DNA of 64,000 bases. It comes from Colletotrichum lupini. Taxonomy: Eukaryota; Ascomycota; Sordariomycetes; Glomerellales; Glomerellaceae. The notes beneath the pieces are model-generated. The model was not told where the DNA came from and searched no databases. It worked only from the letters and a program-made list of their open reading frames with translations. The DNA is taken from the NCBI RefSeq assembly GCF_023278565.1, contig NC_064672.1, positions 4,650,001 to 4,714,000 of the forward strand, in the 5' to 3' direction. Shown piece after piece: positions 21,508-34,151 of the stretch. Position 1 is the first letter of the stretch, and every line of letters begins with the position of its first letter. Made by a program: the position numbers and the translations under genes.

Positions 21508-23522
21508 ATGGCAACCTCTGGCGCCCAAGGCGCATCTCGAAAGACAAATGGAGTTCTTTCGGTCTCCGGTCAACAGGCAACTACTGATGCGCCAAAGTCC
21601 AATAAGAGTAGGAGTCCCGTCGAGGGCGACAAGGTTGTTATTCGACGACTGCCCCCTGGCACGACGGAGCAAGAATTATGGAACAACCTAGGCGACGAAT
21701 GGAAGGCTGGCAATGGCCTCGTCAGCTGGCACAATTTTGAGGCTGGGAAGATCTCTCATGAGTACGTGCTTACTCCCATGTGTCCAAGGGTTGGTGGCTA
21801 ATGCTTCTTGCGCCTAGCCCTGCGAAGCCATCGAGGCCAGGACGAGTTTATCTTCACGTTCTTAAGCGCGAGAGCCTTAACACATTGTCGAATCTGATTC
21901 AGGCCAAGTCTTGGGAAGATGCAAAGATGACGTCCAATAGCGCTTCCCTAGTCGGCCCGCCCGTTCTCGAGTTTGCGATTTACAACAAAGTCCCGAGCAG
22001 CAAAAAGCGCACCGATCCAAGGCAGGGAACTATTGATCAGGATCCCGAGTTCATGGCCTTTTTACAATCCTTGACCAATCCTGAGATTGACAAGGACAAC
22101 GAGAGCAATGAGAACAAGGACGTGGAGGAAACGAAGCCCGAAACGAAGGTCACAACGACACCGTTGATTGAGTTCCTCAAGGAGAAGAAGGCCAACAAGC
22201 AGAAAGAGGCTGCCGCCGCTAAGAGCGCTAAGCAGGCTCGGCAGGACTCCAGCACCAAGGGCAAGTCGTCGGCATCGACCGCGGAGGATTCAAAGAAAGG
22301 CAAGAAGGACTCTAAGGGAGACAAATCGGCCGATAAACCCAAAGAGACGGTCAAAATCCTCACCAAAAAGGCTACTGCGGACGCTGTTAAGGCCGCAGAA
22401 GCTGTCGCCAACCAGATCACGCAGGCCTCCTCTTCCTCGTCTCAGGATCAGCCCAAGAGTAGGCGAGCTGGTATTGCGGCTGCTGCCCGCATCTTGCAGC
22501 GAGACCTTGGTATCAGCCCCGGAAGCGCTCATAGGAGGGCACGACTCGATGCTGCCAAAGCTGAGGCCGATTCCAAGGGAACCTCATCAAAGGAACCAGC
22601 GCAACCCGTGGTCGAAGCCCCAGCAGCCGCACCGCCACCTGTTACAGCTCCGGCCCCAGCATCCTCAGCTGCTTCACAAACATCCGAGAGAAACGCCACG
22701 CCCACGGCACCTAAGTCAGGCCGTTCTAGAAGAGGCGGCGGTGGAAAGAACGCAAGTGCCAACGAAGCAAAGGGCAAGTCAACCGAGGCGAGCGGCTCTT
22801 CTAGCGCTCCAGCACCTGCCAAAGCCCCGGTCACCTTGCTCAAGAAGAAGGACGAGGAGAAGAATAAGGAAAGGGCTGCCAAGGTCGACAAGGAAGCATC
22901 GAGTTTGAATTCGCAGCCAGCTGCCGCGCCAGCAAGTGCCAAGTCCAACGCCCCTACCGGTCCTAAGGCATCAGGCAAGGGCAGCAACGCGAAGAAGAGC
23001 ACTGCGGCCGTTACCGCTGGTGTGACCCGTGGTTTCGTCAAGCACGCAAACCCATCGCAGGGCGTAACCGAGGCACTCCTCAAGCAAGCCATGGAGGCCT
23101 TTGGCACCGTCACTTTTGTGGAAATCGATAAGCGTAAGGGCTTTGCCTATGTCGACTTCTCCGATCACGATGGCCTCGTAAAGGCAGTCGCTGCGAGCCC
23201 CATACAGGTTGCCCAGGGCACAGTTCAAGTTCTCGAGCGCAAGGAGAAGAAGCCTGCCGCCTCTAACTCGAATTCGAACGCCAATAACTCCAACAGCAGC
23301 AACGCAGCCAATACCGCAGCAGCAAGCTCTAGCTCTGCTCCACCATCGACGACCAATGCATCTAACAGCAACGCCACGCCTTCCGAGAAGCCGGAGCACC
23401 ATAAGCGGACCAGGCGTGGTCGTGGTGGTGGTAAGGCCGCGGCGGCTGGTGCGTCGGGCAGCAACAGCGGCAACAAGGATGCGGCGCGCGAGTCCGGCGC
23501 CCCTGCTGCAGGCACGGGATGA
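21508..23522 (+). CDS. UPF3: Nonsense-mediated mRNA decay factor UPF3
   Basis: Two exons, 21508-21761 and 21818-23522, around a 56-nt intron (GTACGT donor, CTAATG branch region, TAG acceptor), giving 652 residues. The Smg4/UPF3 RNP-type domain covers about residues 40-175 (VVIRRLPPGTTEQELW, then RPGRVYLHVL and PVLEFAIYNKVP). A long Lys/Ala/Ser-rich disordered region follows. A second RRM-like fold lies at about 488-560 with an RNP1-like KGFAYVDF (525-532), and the protein ends in a Ser/Asn-rich and Arg/Gly-rich tail. UPF3 bridges the exon-junction or terminating ribosome to UPF2 and UPF1 in mRNA surveillance, shuttling between nucleus and cytoplasm. It is divergent from PPG1. Confidence 0.93.
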
Positions 23523-24318
23523 TCCAAGGGAGGGGAACGCAAGGCAAAGAATTTTTTGCATTCGTTTTGAAAAGTGATTGTACCTCGCATGGTCGATTAC
23601 CACGTGCGAAAGAAGAGCGCGGCATGCGGGTTCGCAGGCACGCGAAGGGTCAGCAAGTATAGGCAATGGGTGGATGTTATTGCGTACCTGCGCACCACCT
23701 GCGTTTCTGCCCAACGGGCCTAATGAGCGAGGGCCACGATGCGATGAGGAGGTACGGAATATGGGCGATGCAACACCCGGTTCGCTGGATGCAGTTGGCC
23801 CCCCTCCCCGCGCCATCCACAATATCGATTATTCTTTGACGATATCACCCGCCGATACCAGCAGCATTGTGCATTGCAGAGGAGGCGGCGTTGGGTGTGA
23901 TCTGCGCAAAGGGTTTGGCGGGAGGAGGTAGTCGATGGTTGGTGGTTGGCTGTCGTAAGCGCACCTTGACCTGGGAGATCGTCACGAGTGGTTGCAGAGT
24001 ATGAGAATCAAGTAGAGATCATCCTAATAGGACAGACTCGCGAGTTATTACAAAAATTCCAGTCCATGATGTGAAAGTCGGGCGACCATGGTCCGGTACA
24101 AGCTTTCTCACACTCTCCCACTCGCACTCCTTGTCATTCTGCTATTGGGATCTCGCGATGGCTTCACAGTTGACAACAGATGCCTCCGCGTCCATTACCA
24201 AAAACAACCAAGCTTGCATTCCATACTTCCTACTTCCTATCATCTACCGATTTTGAAACCCAAATTCACGCAGTCCCCAACACCAAACCATTCCCCCATG
24301 ACCCCCAAAATCTCAACC
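23523..24318. other. Intergenic between convergent genes
   Basis: 3' flanks of UPF3 and the PNPOx-like gene. A CACGTG hexamer lies at 23601-23606. No coding region supported. Confidence 0.5.
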
Positions 24319-25221
24319 TCAATTAGGCCAAATCCAATTATGCTCCCTCCCCTCCCTCCACCTCACGACCAACCCGCCCACGACGCCAATACCAAAATAC
24401 ACCAAAACAGCAATCAAACCCCCCAACAAGACACCCCTCGTCTCCCTCGCCGCACGCAGCGCCTCCGCCTTGAGATCCGCGACCCAGAGCGCCTCCCCGG
24501 CATCCCGCCGAGCAGCCTTCAAGCCGGGTAACCCGTCGATGGAGGTGCGGTTCGTCTCGACCTGGTAGGTATTGACCGTGTTGTTGTCGACGCGCTTCTT
24601 CCAGTAGTAGTCGAGGGTGGGACGCTCCTCAAAGACGGAGAGCTCGTCCTTCTTCGTCTGCGCGGCGTCGTCGTCGTCGGTACCGAGGGCGTCGCGCCGC
24701 TGCCGCTGAGCCTTCTCGAGCGTCCCGTCCTCCGACGCCGCGGCGGGCGCGTAAAGTTCCTTCCTCACCATGGGGACACCATACCCGCAACTCGTCTGCA
24801 CCTCCCACACCTCACCAACAACGACGGCCCTGGCCCCATCGTACGACTCCCGGTTACTGTTTCCCCCAGCGGTGTCGTCCTGCGGGATAACACGCTTCAT
24901 CCACTTATCAAAGTCGGGATGATCCCACTCCACGATCCGGCTCTTGCAAAACAGCCGCAAGATGCGCGGGGCGGGCCCGAAGGACATGAACATGAGCGTC
25001 AGCCGGCCATTCTCGTAGCTGTGGGCGATCGTCTCGCACCCGGAGCCGGTGCGGTCAATGTAGGCGACCAAGTTGGGCGAGAGGACGGCGAAGTGGGCGG
25101 AGAGGCCCTTGGGGGAGACGTTGATGTGGGGGTGGTGGGTTGGGGCCGAGGCCGTGAAGAAGACGGGTTGGCGGGCGGCCCAGTCGGCGAGGTCGGGGCT
25201 GATGGAGGGGTATAGCTTCAT
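24319..25221 (-). CDS. Pyridoxamine 5'-phosphate oxidase-like flavin-binding protein with C-terminal membrane anchor
   Basis: Intronless frame of 300 residues from the ATG at 25221. The first 160 residues fit the FMN-binding split-barrel fold: FFTASAPTHHPHINVSPKG, then LVAYIDRTGSGCETIAH and RLTLMFMSF, a pattern common to fungal PNPOx-like proteins. A charged linker follows (about 160-200), then DYYWKKR and a hydrophobic segment at about 263-286 (GVLLGGLIAVLVYFGIGV) before a short Arg-rich tail, so the protein is probably tail-anchored. The substrate is unknown; family members bind FMN or related cofactors, and true pyridoxine oxidase activity is not implied. Confidence 0.85.
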   Translation of the reverse strand: MKLYPSISPDLADWAARQPVFFTASAPTHHPHINVSPKGLSAHFAVLSPNLVAYIDRTGSGCETIAHSYENGRLTLMFMSFGPAPRILRLFCKSRIVEWDHPDFDKWMKRVIPQDDTAGGNSNRESYDGARAVVVGEVWEVQTSCGYGVPMVRKELYAPAAASEDGTLEKAQRQRRDALGTDDDDAAQTKKDELSVFEERPTLDYYWKKRVDNNTVNTYQVETNRTSIDGLPGLKAARRDAGEALWVADLKAEALRAARETRGVLLGGLIAVLVYFGIGVVGGLVVRWREGREHNWIWPN

Positions 25222-25986
25222 TGTGGCGGTGGGGATTGTATGTATGTTTTAATGGATACTAATAGTTCATCTGGGGTGGGACGATTGTTTGTTTGTTTTT
25301 AAAAGATTTTATTTTATATTGTGATATCGTCAATTGACGTCAATTGATGAAACGATGTGATGACCTCGGGTGAAACTCAGGTATATAGATAATGATATAT
25401 CGTGGAAAACATGAAAGGGTATTGGGTATTGGGTATCGAGTTGTTGACATGAGAGAGCTAGTACAGGATTTGATACATGACTGAGCAATATGGGGGGAAA
25501 AAAAAGAAAAAAGAAAACCAAAAAACCAAAAACTTTTTGAGGAGGCGGATTTCCGTCTCTTGAAATAAACACTTGGCCTCGGGAAACGGCCAAGTTCGCC
25601 GAAGAATGTCATCGAGGATGAGTCAACCGAACTTATTGCGTCAATTCGGCTGGCGTCTCGACTCTCAAGTAAGTCGTTGCGCCCGGACTCGGTGCGGCGG
25701 GTGCGGGGGTCCCATCTGTCGCCTCAAAGCGCCCGTCCCGTCTTGGGGAAAAGGTGCAGAAAAGAGCGCTTTTCAAGCCTCCTCTCTCTCTCCCCCCCGC
25801 ACCGCTTTATCGGTTGGAGGCTGCGTTTTGCCAGGGATGAAGAACTTCCTGTGGCTGAATGCAGAGTATCGTAAACGTATTTTCCCGCAGCGAAGAAAAA
25901 AAAACCACCCTTGCCCGCTGGTGGTGTGTCACACAGGGCTTGGCTAATTTTTTTTTGTTGCTTCTTGCTTGCTTGTGTCGGATGCT
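25222..25986. other. Intergenic
   Basis: Upstream side of the PNPOx-like gene and 3' side of the coiled-coil gene at 25987. AT-richer stretches and short poly-A/T runs only; nothing coding was recognised. Confidence 0.5.
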
Positions 25987-26937
25987 TTACCGACGCGACC
26001 TCCCGCGGGCGGTCTCTGGTAGAGGGTGTGCGTAATAGCTTCCATCCTCAACGTATGGTGAATGGCCATGGCCATATGCACTACCTTCATAGAAGGGACT
26101 CTCGTGGTCCGGGTAGCCTGGAGTACGCTGGTCGTAAGGTGAATCGGTGACAGTTGTGGTCGTGAGGACGGTAGGTCTTATGGCGTACGACGTAGACTCG
26201 GAGCGCTTGGTACGGGGACGGGTCGGCTCCACGATAGAAGCGGGCCGAGGAGCGCTGGGGCCCATGGGCTCAATGTAGCTGCCCTGCTTGCTGCCCCTCG
26301 AGCTTCCGCTGGAAGTGCTCTTGTCGTCCTTGTGCTCGAAGCGGCGGCCGAGGCGCTCCTTGTCTTCCTTGCAGCGCTTCGCAAGCTCCTTGTCCTCGGT
26401 GGGCTTGCGAACCTTGCTCTCCCCGCGGGAGCGGTGCTTGGAGTCGCTGCGACGCAAAGCCTTTGACTCCTTGGGTTCCTTGTGTTCTCTGGACTCCTTG
26501 TATTCTCGGGGCTCCCTGTGTTCTCTGGGCTCCCTGTGCTCTCTCTCCTTGTGTTCTCTTGGAGAGGGCGGTTGGCTGGGAAGTGCGCCCGACATCTTTG
26601 TCGACTCTCGAGAGGGGCTGTGGCGTTGTGCCTTGCGGAGATCCTCCCGTAGGACCTGGTTTTCGGTGCGCAAGTTTTCCTTTTCGCGCTCCCAGGCTTT
26701 CTTGTCGATCTTGAGAACCTCAATGTTGTTCTCCAGGGCAGCGTAGCGAGCTTTAGTTTCGCTCTTGAGCCGGTTCATATCGTCCAGCAGCTGATTGTAC
26801 TTCAGTTCAAGGTCGAAGTAGTCCTGGGCGGAAGGGCTTGAGCTGATCACGGAGATGCTAGAGTCGCTCGATTGGTGACGGTGGCCCTTTGTGGTCTGAA
26901 ACGTGACGCGAGCCTCTTTTTTGTTGGCGGTAGACAT
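25987..26937 (-). CDS. Coiled-coil protein with charged EHREPR-type repeats
   Basis: Intronless frame of 316 residues. A Ser-rich N-terminus is followed by a predicted coiled coil (about 40-105, heptad-like LELKYNQLLDDMNRLKSE and WEREKENLRTENQVLRED). Next come a run of degenerate REHREPREYKE-type units (127-159), a Lys/Arg/Ser-rich basic region (about 160-215), and a Tyr/Pro/His-rich C-terminus ending RGRSRR. The repeat corresponds to a visible DNA repetition at about 26469-26560. Basic character suggests a nuclear or cytoskeletal protein, but no family was recognised. It shares a YNQLLD / YNDLLD segment and general design with the coiled-coil protein at 34152-34898. Confidence 0.75.
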   Translation of the reverse strand: MSTANKKEARVTFQTTKGHRHQSSDSSISVISSSPSAQDYFDLELKYNQLLDDMNRLKSETKARYAALENNIEVLKIDKKAWEREKENLRTENQVLREDLRKAQRHSPSRESTKMSGALPSQPPSPREHKEREHREPREHREPREYKESREHKEPKESKALRRSDSKHRSRGESKVRKPTEDKELAKRCKEDKERLGRRFEHKDDKSTSSGSSRGSKQGSYIEPMGPSAPRPASIVEPTRPRTKRSESTSYAIRPTVLTTTTVTDSPYDQRTPGYPDHESPFYEGSAYGHGHSPYVEDGSYYAHPLPETARGRSRR

Positions 26938-27581
26938 GGTTGGTGGTTATTGGGCGGCGCTGGGCGGCCGGGGGATTGTCGATCAACGGTGGGGTTTGTG
27001 AGTTGACGGTGTGAACCAATGTCCAAGGCAAGGAGCCTTTTCGCCGTAGACAGGCGCGACGAAAGTGAGAGCGATATATTCGTTGTGAGCGATGCGATTG
27101 CGATGTATGTATTTGGAAAGAGTAGAATTGAAATTTTTTGAAATTCGATGTGGGTGGTGTGGTGGTAGGCGCGGGTTAATACTTGTCGTATGTGTGTGCC
27201 TTGTCGAGATGAGTCAAGTCGGGTATATAAGGGGTTGAATGCTGCCCAAGATGGGACCGGGTATTATTTTGGTCTGGGATAGAGAAAATAATAGCCGCAC
27301 CCTGAAATGAGCAGGTCAGGTAATAGCTGAGGGATGAATAGGGAGGGGGGGAGAGAAAAAGGCAGAAGCGGCGTCTTTTGACATTTTATTTATCCAGATT
27401 TGCAAAAGCAGGTATTGCAGCCTTGACGGAGAGGAAAAGTCGCAGCCGGAGGCGGAGGGAGAATGACAGATGGGATTTGGTGTGGGTGACTGGCAGTGGA
27501 TTGCATTGCTGCCTCCGGAGCTAAGAGAGGCAGACAGCAAAGTTGCGATGCAAAGGGAGAACGAACGAATACCTGACCCCT

Positions 27582-27618
27582 GCAACCACAACCACAACCG
27601 CAACCGCAACCGCAACCG
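27582..27618. repeat. CAACCR hexanucleotide repeat
   Basis: About six tandem copies of CAACCA or CAACCG in an intergenic region. Simple repeat, no function implied. Confidence 0.85.
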
Positions 27619-29884
27619 GGTACGTAGCCACACTGAGATACCTACCTTACCTACTCAATACATGCCGTACATTGACATGTCCATGCCATAGGCATAGGGT
27701 ACGGGAACGGGTACATTGGTAGTAAGGTAGGGTAGGCATGGCATGTACTGCATAGGGTACGGAGGAGGGAACTCTTGGACGCTCCGAGGCACAAGGAGAT
27801 TAGCAACATTCCAAAAGTATTCCTTCGGTAGTGGCCATGTAGGGCTGGAGCTGCTTAGCCCAGTTTGGTTGCCTCTTGGCTGCAGACTTTTGCGACTGCT
27901 GCGATTGCGCAGTGTGTGAGTGAGTGCGTGTGTCCGAGGTGAGGTGAGGTGAGTAGGAAGAGTCATCGCGGGTCACCAAATCCCCTCACCTCACAGGCTC
28001 ACTCGCACACTTCAAGCCTTCCATCCTTCTCCTACTCCGTACCCGCAGTAGTTCGCTAGGCAGGACGGACGGCGGAATCGCGGGTTCACCCTTCGAGCAG
28101 GGATGTCATGACGGGAGGGACTGGGACTGGGCTGTGGTGCCGTACAAGGGGATACAAGGGGGGACACTGACAGGGGTATAGGGTCAAGAAGAGCGTGTGG
28201 ATGGGAACGGGGACGGGAGAAAAAGGGGAGCGGGACTCGGGAAGAGACTCGACGGTGACAGTGACAGTGACAATCCAGTGGTGACAGTCAGAGAGAGGTG
28301 TGAGTGAGTCCGTCCGGTACCCAGCCTAGGTGAAGCCAGAAAGCAAAGTGGAAAAAGAGGTTGACCAGGAATCAACTCCCATTTCTGCTGACTGTTCCCA
28401 AGATGGTCCCCTTGAGCCAACCACAGGCCACCTCAGTCCCAGCCCAGACAGAGTCTGACAGACCGAAGAAAAAAAAAAGGGGGGGGGGCATTGCTCGAGT
28501 TCAGTTGACCAAATTTCTCGGTGGCAGCCGTTGCTCCCATTGGCGTACTTTTGGCAGATGGGCGGTGCAGGTGCCAGCAGGGCCAGCAAGCCAACAAGGC
28601 AGAAATGCACTTTTCCCCCGTTGCCTCGTTTTGCTGGATTTTCTTGTGGGACGCCTTATTTTCCCGTGTGTCTGTCGTTTTTGTGTGTGCCAATGTGTCT
28701 CCGGAATGGTTCGCAAATGCGGCCTGCCACGCCTGCGTACCCGGGAGACTGGTTCGCCCAAACCCACGTCTCACTCAGTCTCTCTCTCTCTCCCTTTCCC
28801 GAGGCAGGCTGCGTTGCCGCTGCGCTGTCCATACAGCGTTTGGCCTCCCGCATCTTTGCTTTTGCAGCACCAGAGTCCAGTGGGTACAAGGGCAGAGGGC
28901 GAAGCTCTCGTTTGCGTGCGTCGCTAGTCGAATCCGGTCGCAGCACCGTAAGGTGAGGTGAGGTCAGGACGCAGCTCGCAGCGCGCAGCACGCAGTCCAG
29001 AGTCCTCACGACTGAGGCCTCAAGTGAGGGGCCTGCCGCAGACGGAGCCCCTCCGCCGCCAGAGAACATCGCCGTTGCGCACAACAAAACACAGGGACGT
29101 CAACGGGTCAACGGTCGACGGGTTTCCTCTTGGCGCTGTGCGGTCCTTTCCTGCGGGCCCTTTCTGCGTCTGCATCTGCGTTTGCGTTCTGCGTCCATGT
29201 ATGTCTGCGCCCCCGAACCTGTTTCTTCGCTCCCTCGTCCGATCCCCAGGATAATGATGTGCGTATCTCGTTTTCATTCCTACCCTCGCGGCCAATAGCT
29301 TCGCCATGATCGTTAGAGAAAAGTGATCGTCGTGTGTAGGCTACTGTGAGGCCATCGCGAAAGACCCCACCCCACCTCGCAGACGGAGGGAAGGTCATGG
29401 GGGGAGGAGGGACTCGAACGCAGAAGTCGAAAACTTGCGTCGTGAGTCACCCCGCATCAGGACGCGACTCATTCGTAACCTTGTTGATGGTTGTTTGGTG
29501 ACTGAGACCAACGTATCCCTTTCATGGGCTCGATGTAGGAGATGGCCAGCAATTGCGTGCTTCTTTTTCGCACATTTTTCTTCCGATGATCGATCTTGAT
29601 CATGAGAGGGCACCAATAGACGACCTGACCATGAATCGATCAAATCCGATACGATGACCCGTTCGCTGATAGACAGGAACGTCGCGAGCCGTACCTCCTT
29701 GCCGAACAGTGGTGATCAGGCTGTAGGTTGTGGTGCAGGTGGTGTTGACTGAGTGACGAGATGATGAAGTGAGGTCCAGTGGGGAAAGCTGCTGCGGTTT
29801 GTGGAAGTCCAAGTAACCAGGTACTGCGTAAAGCACAGACTAACGGAACACCGCCCCACGGGCTAACCAACGGAAGGTAGCCCA

Positions 29885-29932
29885 CAGGGCAGGCAGGGCA
29901 GGCAGGGCAGGCAGGGCAGGCAGGGCAGGCAG
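29885..29932. repeat. 9-bp tandem repeat CAGGGCAGG
   Basis: Five exact copies of CAGGGCAGG (29885-29929) plus a partial CAG. Intergenic minisatellite. Confidence 0.95.
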
Positions 29933-32900
29933 CCCCCTGCCAAACACAATCTTGACAACCCAGCATCGGACGACGACCAATGAAGCTTAACTGTTCTTGC
30001 TGCCCTCCAAAAAGAGTGGTAATTGCTGACAACCTCAGTCCCTCAGGGCAATGTACCTTGGCCACCTCTCTGTCTATGATGGGTACGTGACTTAAGGTAA
30101 GGTACTCCGCGATCAGGACTCCCACTGGTACGTACACTATACTACCTTAAGATACCTTAGACTCCAGGCGCCAGCCGCCCAGAACCCGGCCGCCATCCTG
30201 TCTTGGCAGAAGGTGGAAGAAGCCGGACGCATCTCATGCCTAGGCCTGTCCGTATCCGTAGGCAGAAATCACCAACCTTAGTCTCGGTCTCCAGTTATAG
30301 GGCTGCGAGACACGATATTGCTAAGCCCAAGGGAGGTAGGCCAGATCACGATACAACCCCCCCACACCCCTCAAAAGCGTACATCAGGTTTCAGTCAAAG
30401 ACTCGAAGGATGAAGAATGCATATTTCAGAGGGCATGTGGCGTACTTTTTACACTTTCCCATGAACTGAATCTACTAGCTTCGACGGGATAGGCAGTTAC
30501 CCCTTATCCACGATCTCGAGATGTTCCTAGATGGCGATATCGTTCCCTTGGCGGCAAGGCAACTCTTGGCCTTTTTTTTGTCTTTCCAAAGCAGGGCTAG
30601 ATCGGTATGAAGCCCGTACAACCCGCACAGGAATACTGAACGCCAACTACATCACTGGAACGAGAGCTTTGTAAGCGCGCGCGCAAAAGTCACAGGAAAA
30701 GCCTTCCCGTCCAATTGAGCTTCCGCACCTCCCCACGGCAGCGGGCCCAGACAACGGGCCGCCAGCCTTGACTGAAGGGTGTTCCTGAGTTCGCCGACTA
30801 CGTATCTCTAGCGTAGGATTTCTTCCTTCCGTTCATGCTGGATAGTCAGTCACCTGCTTGTGCCTCGTACCTCGCTCACGCTCAGGCGCGGGATATCCAG
30901 GGCGCATTTGTGCTCTTTGAACAAGAGAGAAGAGAAAGCATTGCGTGTTCTGCCAAGGCATGTTGATCCTCTTTTGAGTCCCTCCAAGTGCCAACAAGAC
31001 ATCCTCACTACTCGGGTTGGATCCAGTCGAACCCACTTCCCCCCACTCCGCGTGTGACTCGGCTTTCGGGGAGATATCGGGCATGCATAGGTACGACGCG
31101 TTGGTTTGTTCTGCAGCAAGCAAGTTTCAAACCATCTCTGAGAAGTACGATTTGACAGCTTGGTTGAAATATGGATCGATGGTATTTGGGTTTACGAATC
31201 TCGCCTGAAAGGATGTATGCTTGGTACTTTTATGGCTTTGCCTCGCCAGACTGGGAACTCTGCGGCATTCTTGCCGCTCTAACCAAGGTGCACTTTCCCA
31301 CTTGGAGTGATTATCAGCATCGAGATGTTGACATGAAATGATGAGCGACATCCGCGTCATCGTGTTCTTCGATGTTGAAGGCATACCCAGTCTGGTGTGA
31401 TTTTCTCACCCCGGAAGACAATGAACATTTATTTAGGCCAATGAAGTAGACCTGATAGCTCACGAAAAGCCAGATAAAACAATAAGAGAGTTTACTCATA
31501 CAGGAACAGTATCATCCTCCTTCATGTCTGTATGCCAAGGTACCTACCTTGTCGAAACTCGTACGGAAGCGTCCAGTGCCTATTCTCATCCAAAAAGAGA
31601 TTAGGAATCATTGGTGGACACAGGAAGGGAACCATCATGGGGAACATTGAGAATCGCCAAGTGCCGGCAACGTTCTCCCAGCACTTTGTAGATGTTGGAC
31701 TTTCCAATCCGCTTTGGAACTCCATGGAAGTGGAGGGGCAGGGAAGACGGAAGAAAGGAAAGGTGTAAGTTGATTTGTCGACGGAAGAAGAGTGGGGTAC
31801 GGGGGCCTGGGGAACCCTTGACGGTACGTACCCGAGGTGTCCACCCAAAACGTTCCCCATCTGCCAGCGACTGGACGGTGGTGAAGACGGCTGCCTGTTT
31901 TGCCTTGGTCACGCTTCCAGCTTCATCCGTCTTCGGACGTCGATATTATCCTCCGTCAGCTTCAAGGTATATGCCACCTCGGTTCTCAGCGGCTGGCGAT
32001 ACTGCCTGTGTCGAACGTCATCGAATGAGAGATCGTGTCTAGCAATAGCATCCCCCTCGGTTGTCCGTCGTTGACATGGGAGGTAAGCGGGAGGGAGCCC
32101 AGCTGAACGTCTGCTTGTCAATACCTCCCAGGAACAAAGACAATACAAACTTAGAGGAACGTGTGGAAGAGTCTGATTTCCTCAGCCGCAGAAGCATGTT
32201 TTGGGTGCTTATCTCACTCGACCTCTCCCATCCCTGTCGTTTCTGTGCCTCGCGGATAACCTCCCTCTTCTGGTCCTTTGCGCGCTTGCTGAAGCGAGAG
32301 ACGAGCATGAGCAGGTCATGTATTGGATTCCACGGCTCCGATTCACGGCTGCAGCTGCGGCCGAAGCCCCAAGGATGATGACCGTGTCCCGCTCACCTCG
32401 GTGTTAGCACTCTAGCGACGAGGTGAGAGGGCACAAGGCATTCGCGACCGCCCCGACCTTGGGCACGTAAGTTGAGGAACTGGGATACGCAACCCCGAAC
32501 ACACTGCATCAAGATAAGGTGCTATTTATCTTCCGTTATCATGCTATTCTTCCTTCCCTTGTAAACGGAATTCCCGAGACGGAGAAACAGTCTGTGGATT
32601 GAAAGAAAGAAAAAGGTGGCTCAGGTGAGGCCAACAACATGGGTTCCGATCCTGCGGCCGTGGCCCGTTGCAGACGCGCACACCTTACCTGCTTGCGCGC
32701 GACACTTTTCTTGCGCAATCGCGCGTTCGCGCGCTGTCCACAGCTTGTGTAACGCCAGTCTCTCCCACCCGGTGCCAAGACGACGGCTGCAGCCTTATGC
32801 TGCACACCATTACGTCTGATTTGACGTGGCCGTGGGGTGTAAAAAGGAATCGGCACAGCGACGGAGTACACGAATGAAGAACCCTTGCATTTTTGACAGA

Positions 32901-34151
32901 AACTGTTCGTATCCCCAAAATGGAATCCCGGGCTGCTCGGTTCGCTTTACCTATCCATGTACACCGAACTGCGGTGAAAAGTGCGAGTACCAAATTTGGA
33001 GGTACAGAGTTTTGGAGAAAGGACGAAAGGACGGGATGGCGTCATGAGGCCTGGCCCGACCAATGTCTGAGTTCGGAGACAGCTGACTTGGTGACCCGGT
33101 GCCGACGCTCCGTCTCACCCCCTCTGCTGACAGCCACCACCGCACAATGAGATTGTTTGTGTGTGAGAGACTCTTGGGTTTTGCTTCATTTTGTCCGAAA
33201 TTTTGGTGGTTTCTATTAAAGCTTGAATGTGAACATAATGTTGAAACTGATACCAGTTGGATCAAGGCGAACTCCTTGATCCCATGCGCCGATACAGAGA
33301 AAGACCAACTCTAATTAGAATCTCAAAGATTCTCAACCAAGAAATGACAAGTTCAAAACTAGGTAAGAGCGGTATATTTAAATGCATGCGCATGTTGGGT
33401 TACGTCAATGTCTTCACCGAAGAGTGCTCTATTACCTACTTTCTCCACGCCAATTTGGCGCATTCAAGTGCAAGCGATAGGAGAGCCTTTGAAAAGCAAT
33501 TTATCGGTATTTCCAAGTGAAAACATGATCGAAGGCCTGGAGGACAATTGAGTGATACAGCTAGTACGAGTAATGACTACCGACATGAAGGGCAACGTAG
33601 TATGAGATGACAATCTCTATATCAGTCCATCACTTCGCCCCAAAACAATGACCTTGATAAAACATTCCAAAGCCCAAAGTCATATAAGATTGCCAGAGAA
33701 GTTCATTGTTGACAAACGAAATATGTCGTAAACGAAGGTCGGGGCTGCGATGCTCCAAAAAGAAAAAGGCGTGCCCAATGATCGTCACGCAGTGCCTTGC
33801 ATGACGGGGTATCCAATGAAGCATCGTCAGCAAAAGTCTATCTCAAATCGAAGCCAATGAAAATGATGCCCTGCAATTTCTGACGAGAGCCTATGCCGAT
33901 GCTAATGTCAGTTCTCATATCCAAGGCATGATATCTGGAAAAGAAAGGGGGAGAGAAACTCACGCTGAGGCTTGCCCATGCAATATCATCCAGCCAAACG
34001 GGTTCCCTCCTACCAAAGAAAGAGACTCTCTCAAGCAGCTGTCGAAGACACTTATCCTCAACCGCGCCGAAAGTCCGCATCTCGTAGAGAGATGTAAGAG
34101 AGGAAAACAAAGAGAAAAACGTATATCCGTCATATCCATCCATAACCCCTC

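Larger units (their letters stand above)
26938..34151. other. 7.2-kb gene-free interval
   Basis: No intact gene was recognised on either strand. It contains a (CAACCR)n run at about 27582-27618, GAGGT and GACAGT short repeats around 27938-28270, five copies of CAGGGCAGG at 29885-29929, several TACCTTAAGGTA-like words (27639-27655, 30091-30107, 30142-30160, 31537-31550), TACTCCGTAC at 28033-28042 and ACGGAGTAC at 32861-32869. Unspliced long frames are absent, so any gene here would have to be short or non-coding. Confidence 0.45.

Noticed and set aside
22168..22908. 246-codon Arg/Ser/Pro-rich frame within UPF3
   Set aside because: It is a +1 shadow of the Lys/Ala/Ser-rich UPF3 linker.
29400..29475. 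tRNA-like region with GTTCGAGTCC on the minus strand
   Set aside because: Only a B box is present; no A box, no pairing T-arm and no acceptor stem. A TGAGTC/GACTCA hairpin is there but does not make a tRNA.
29885..29932. CRISPR-like array
   Set aside because: The 9-bp unit is directly tandem with no spacers and the host is a eukaryote.
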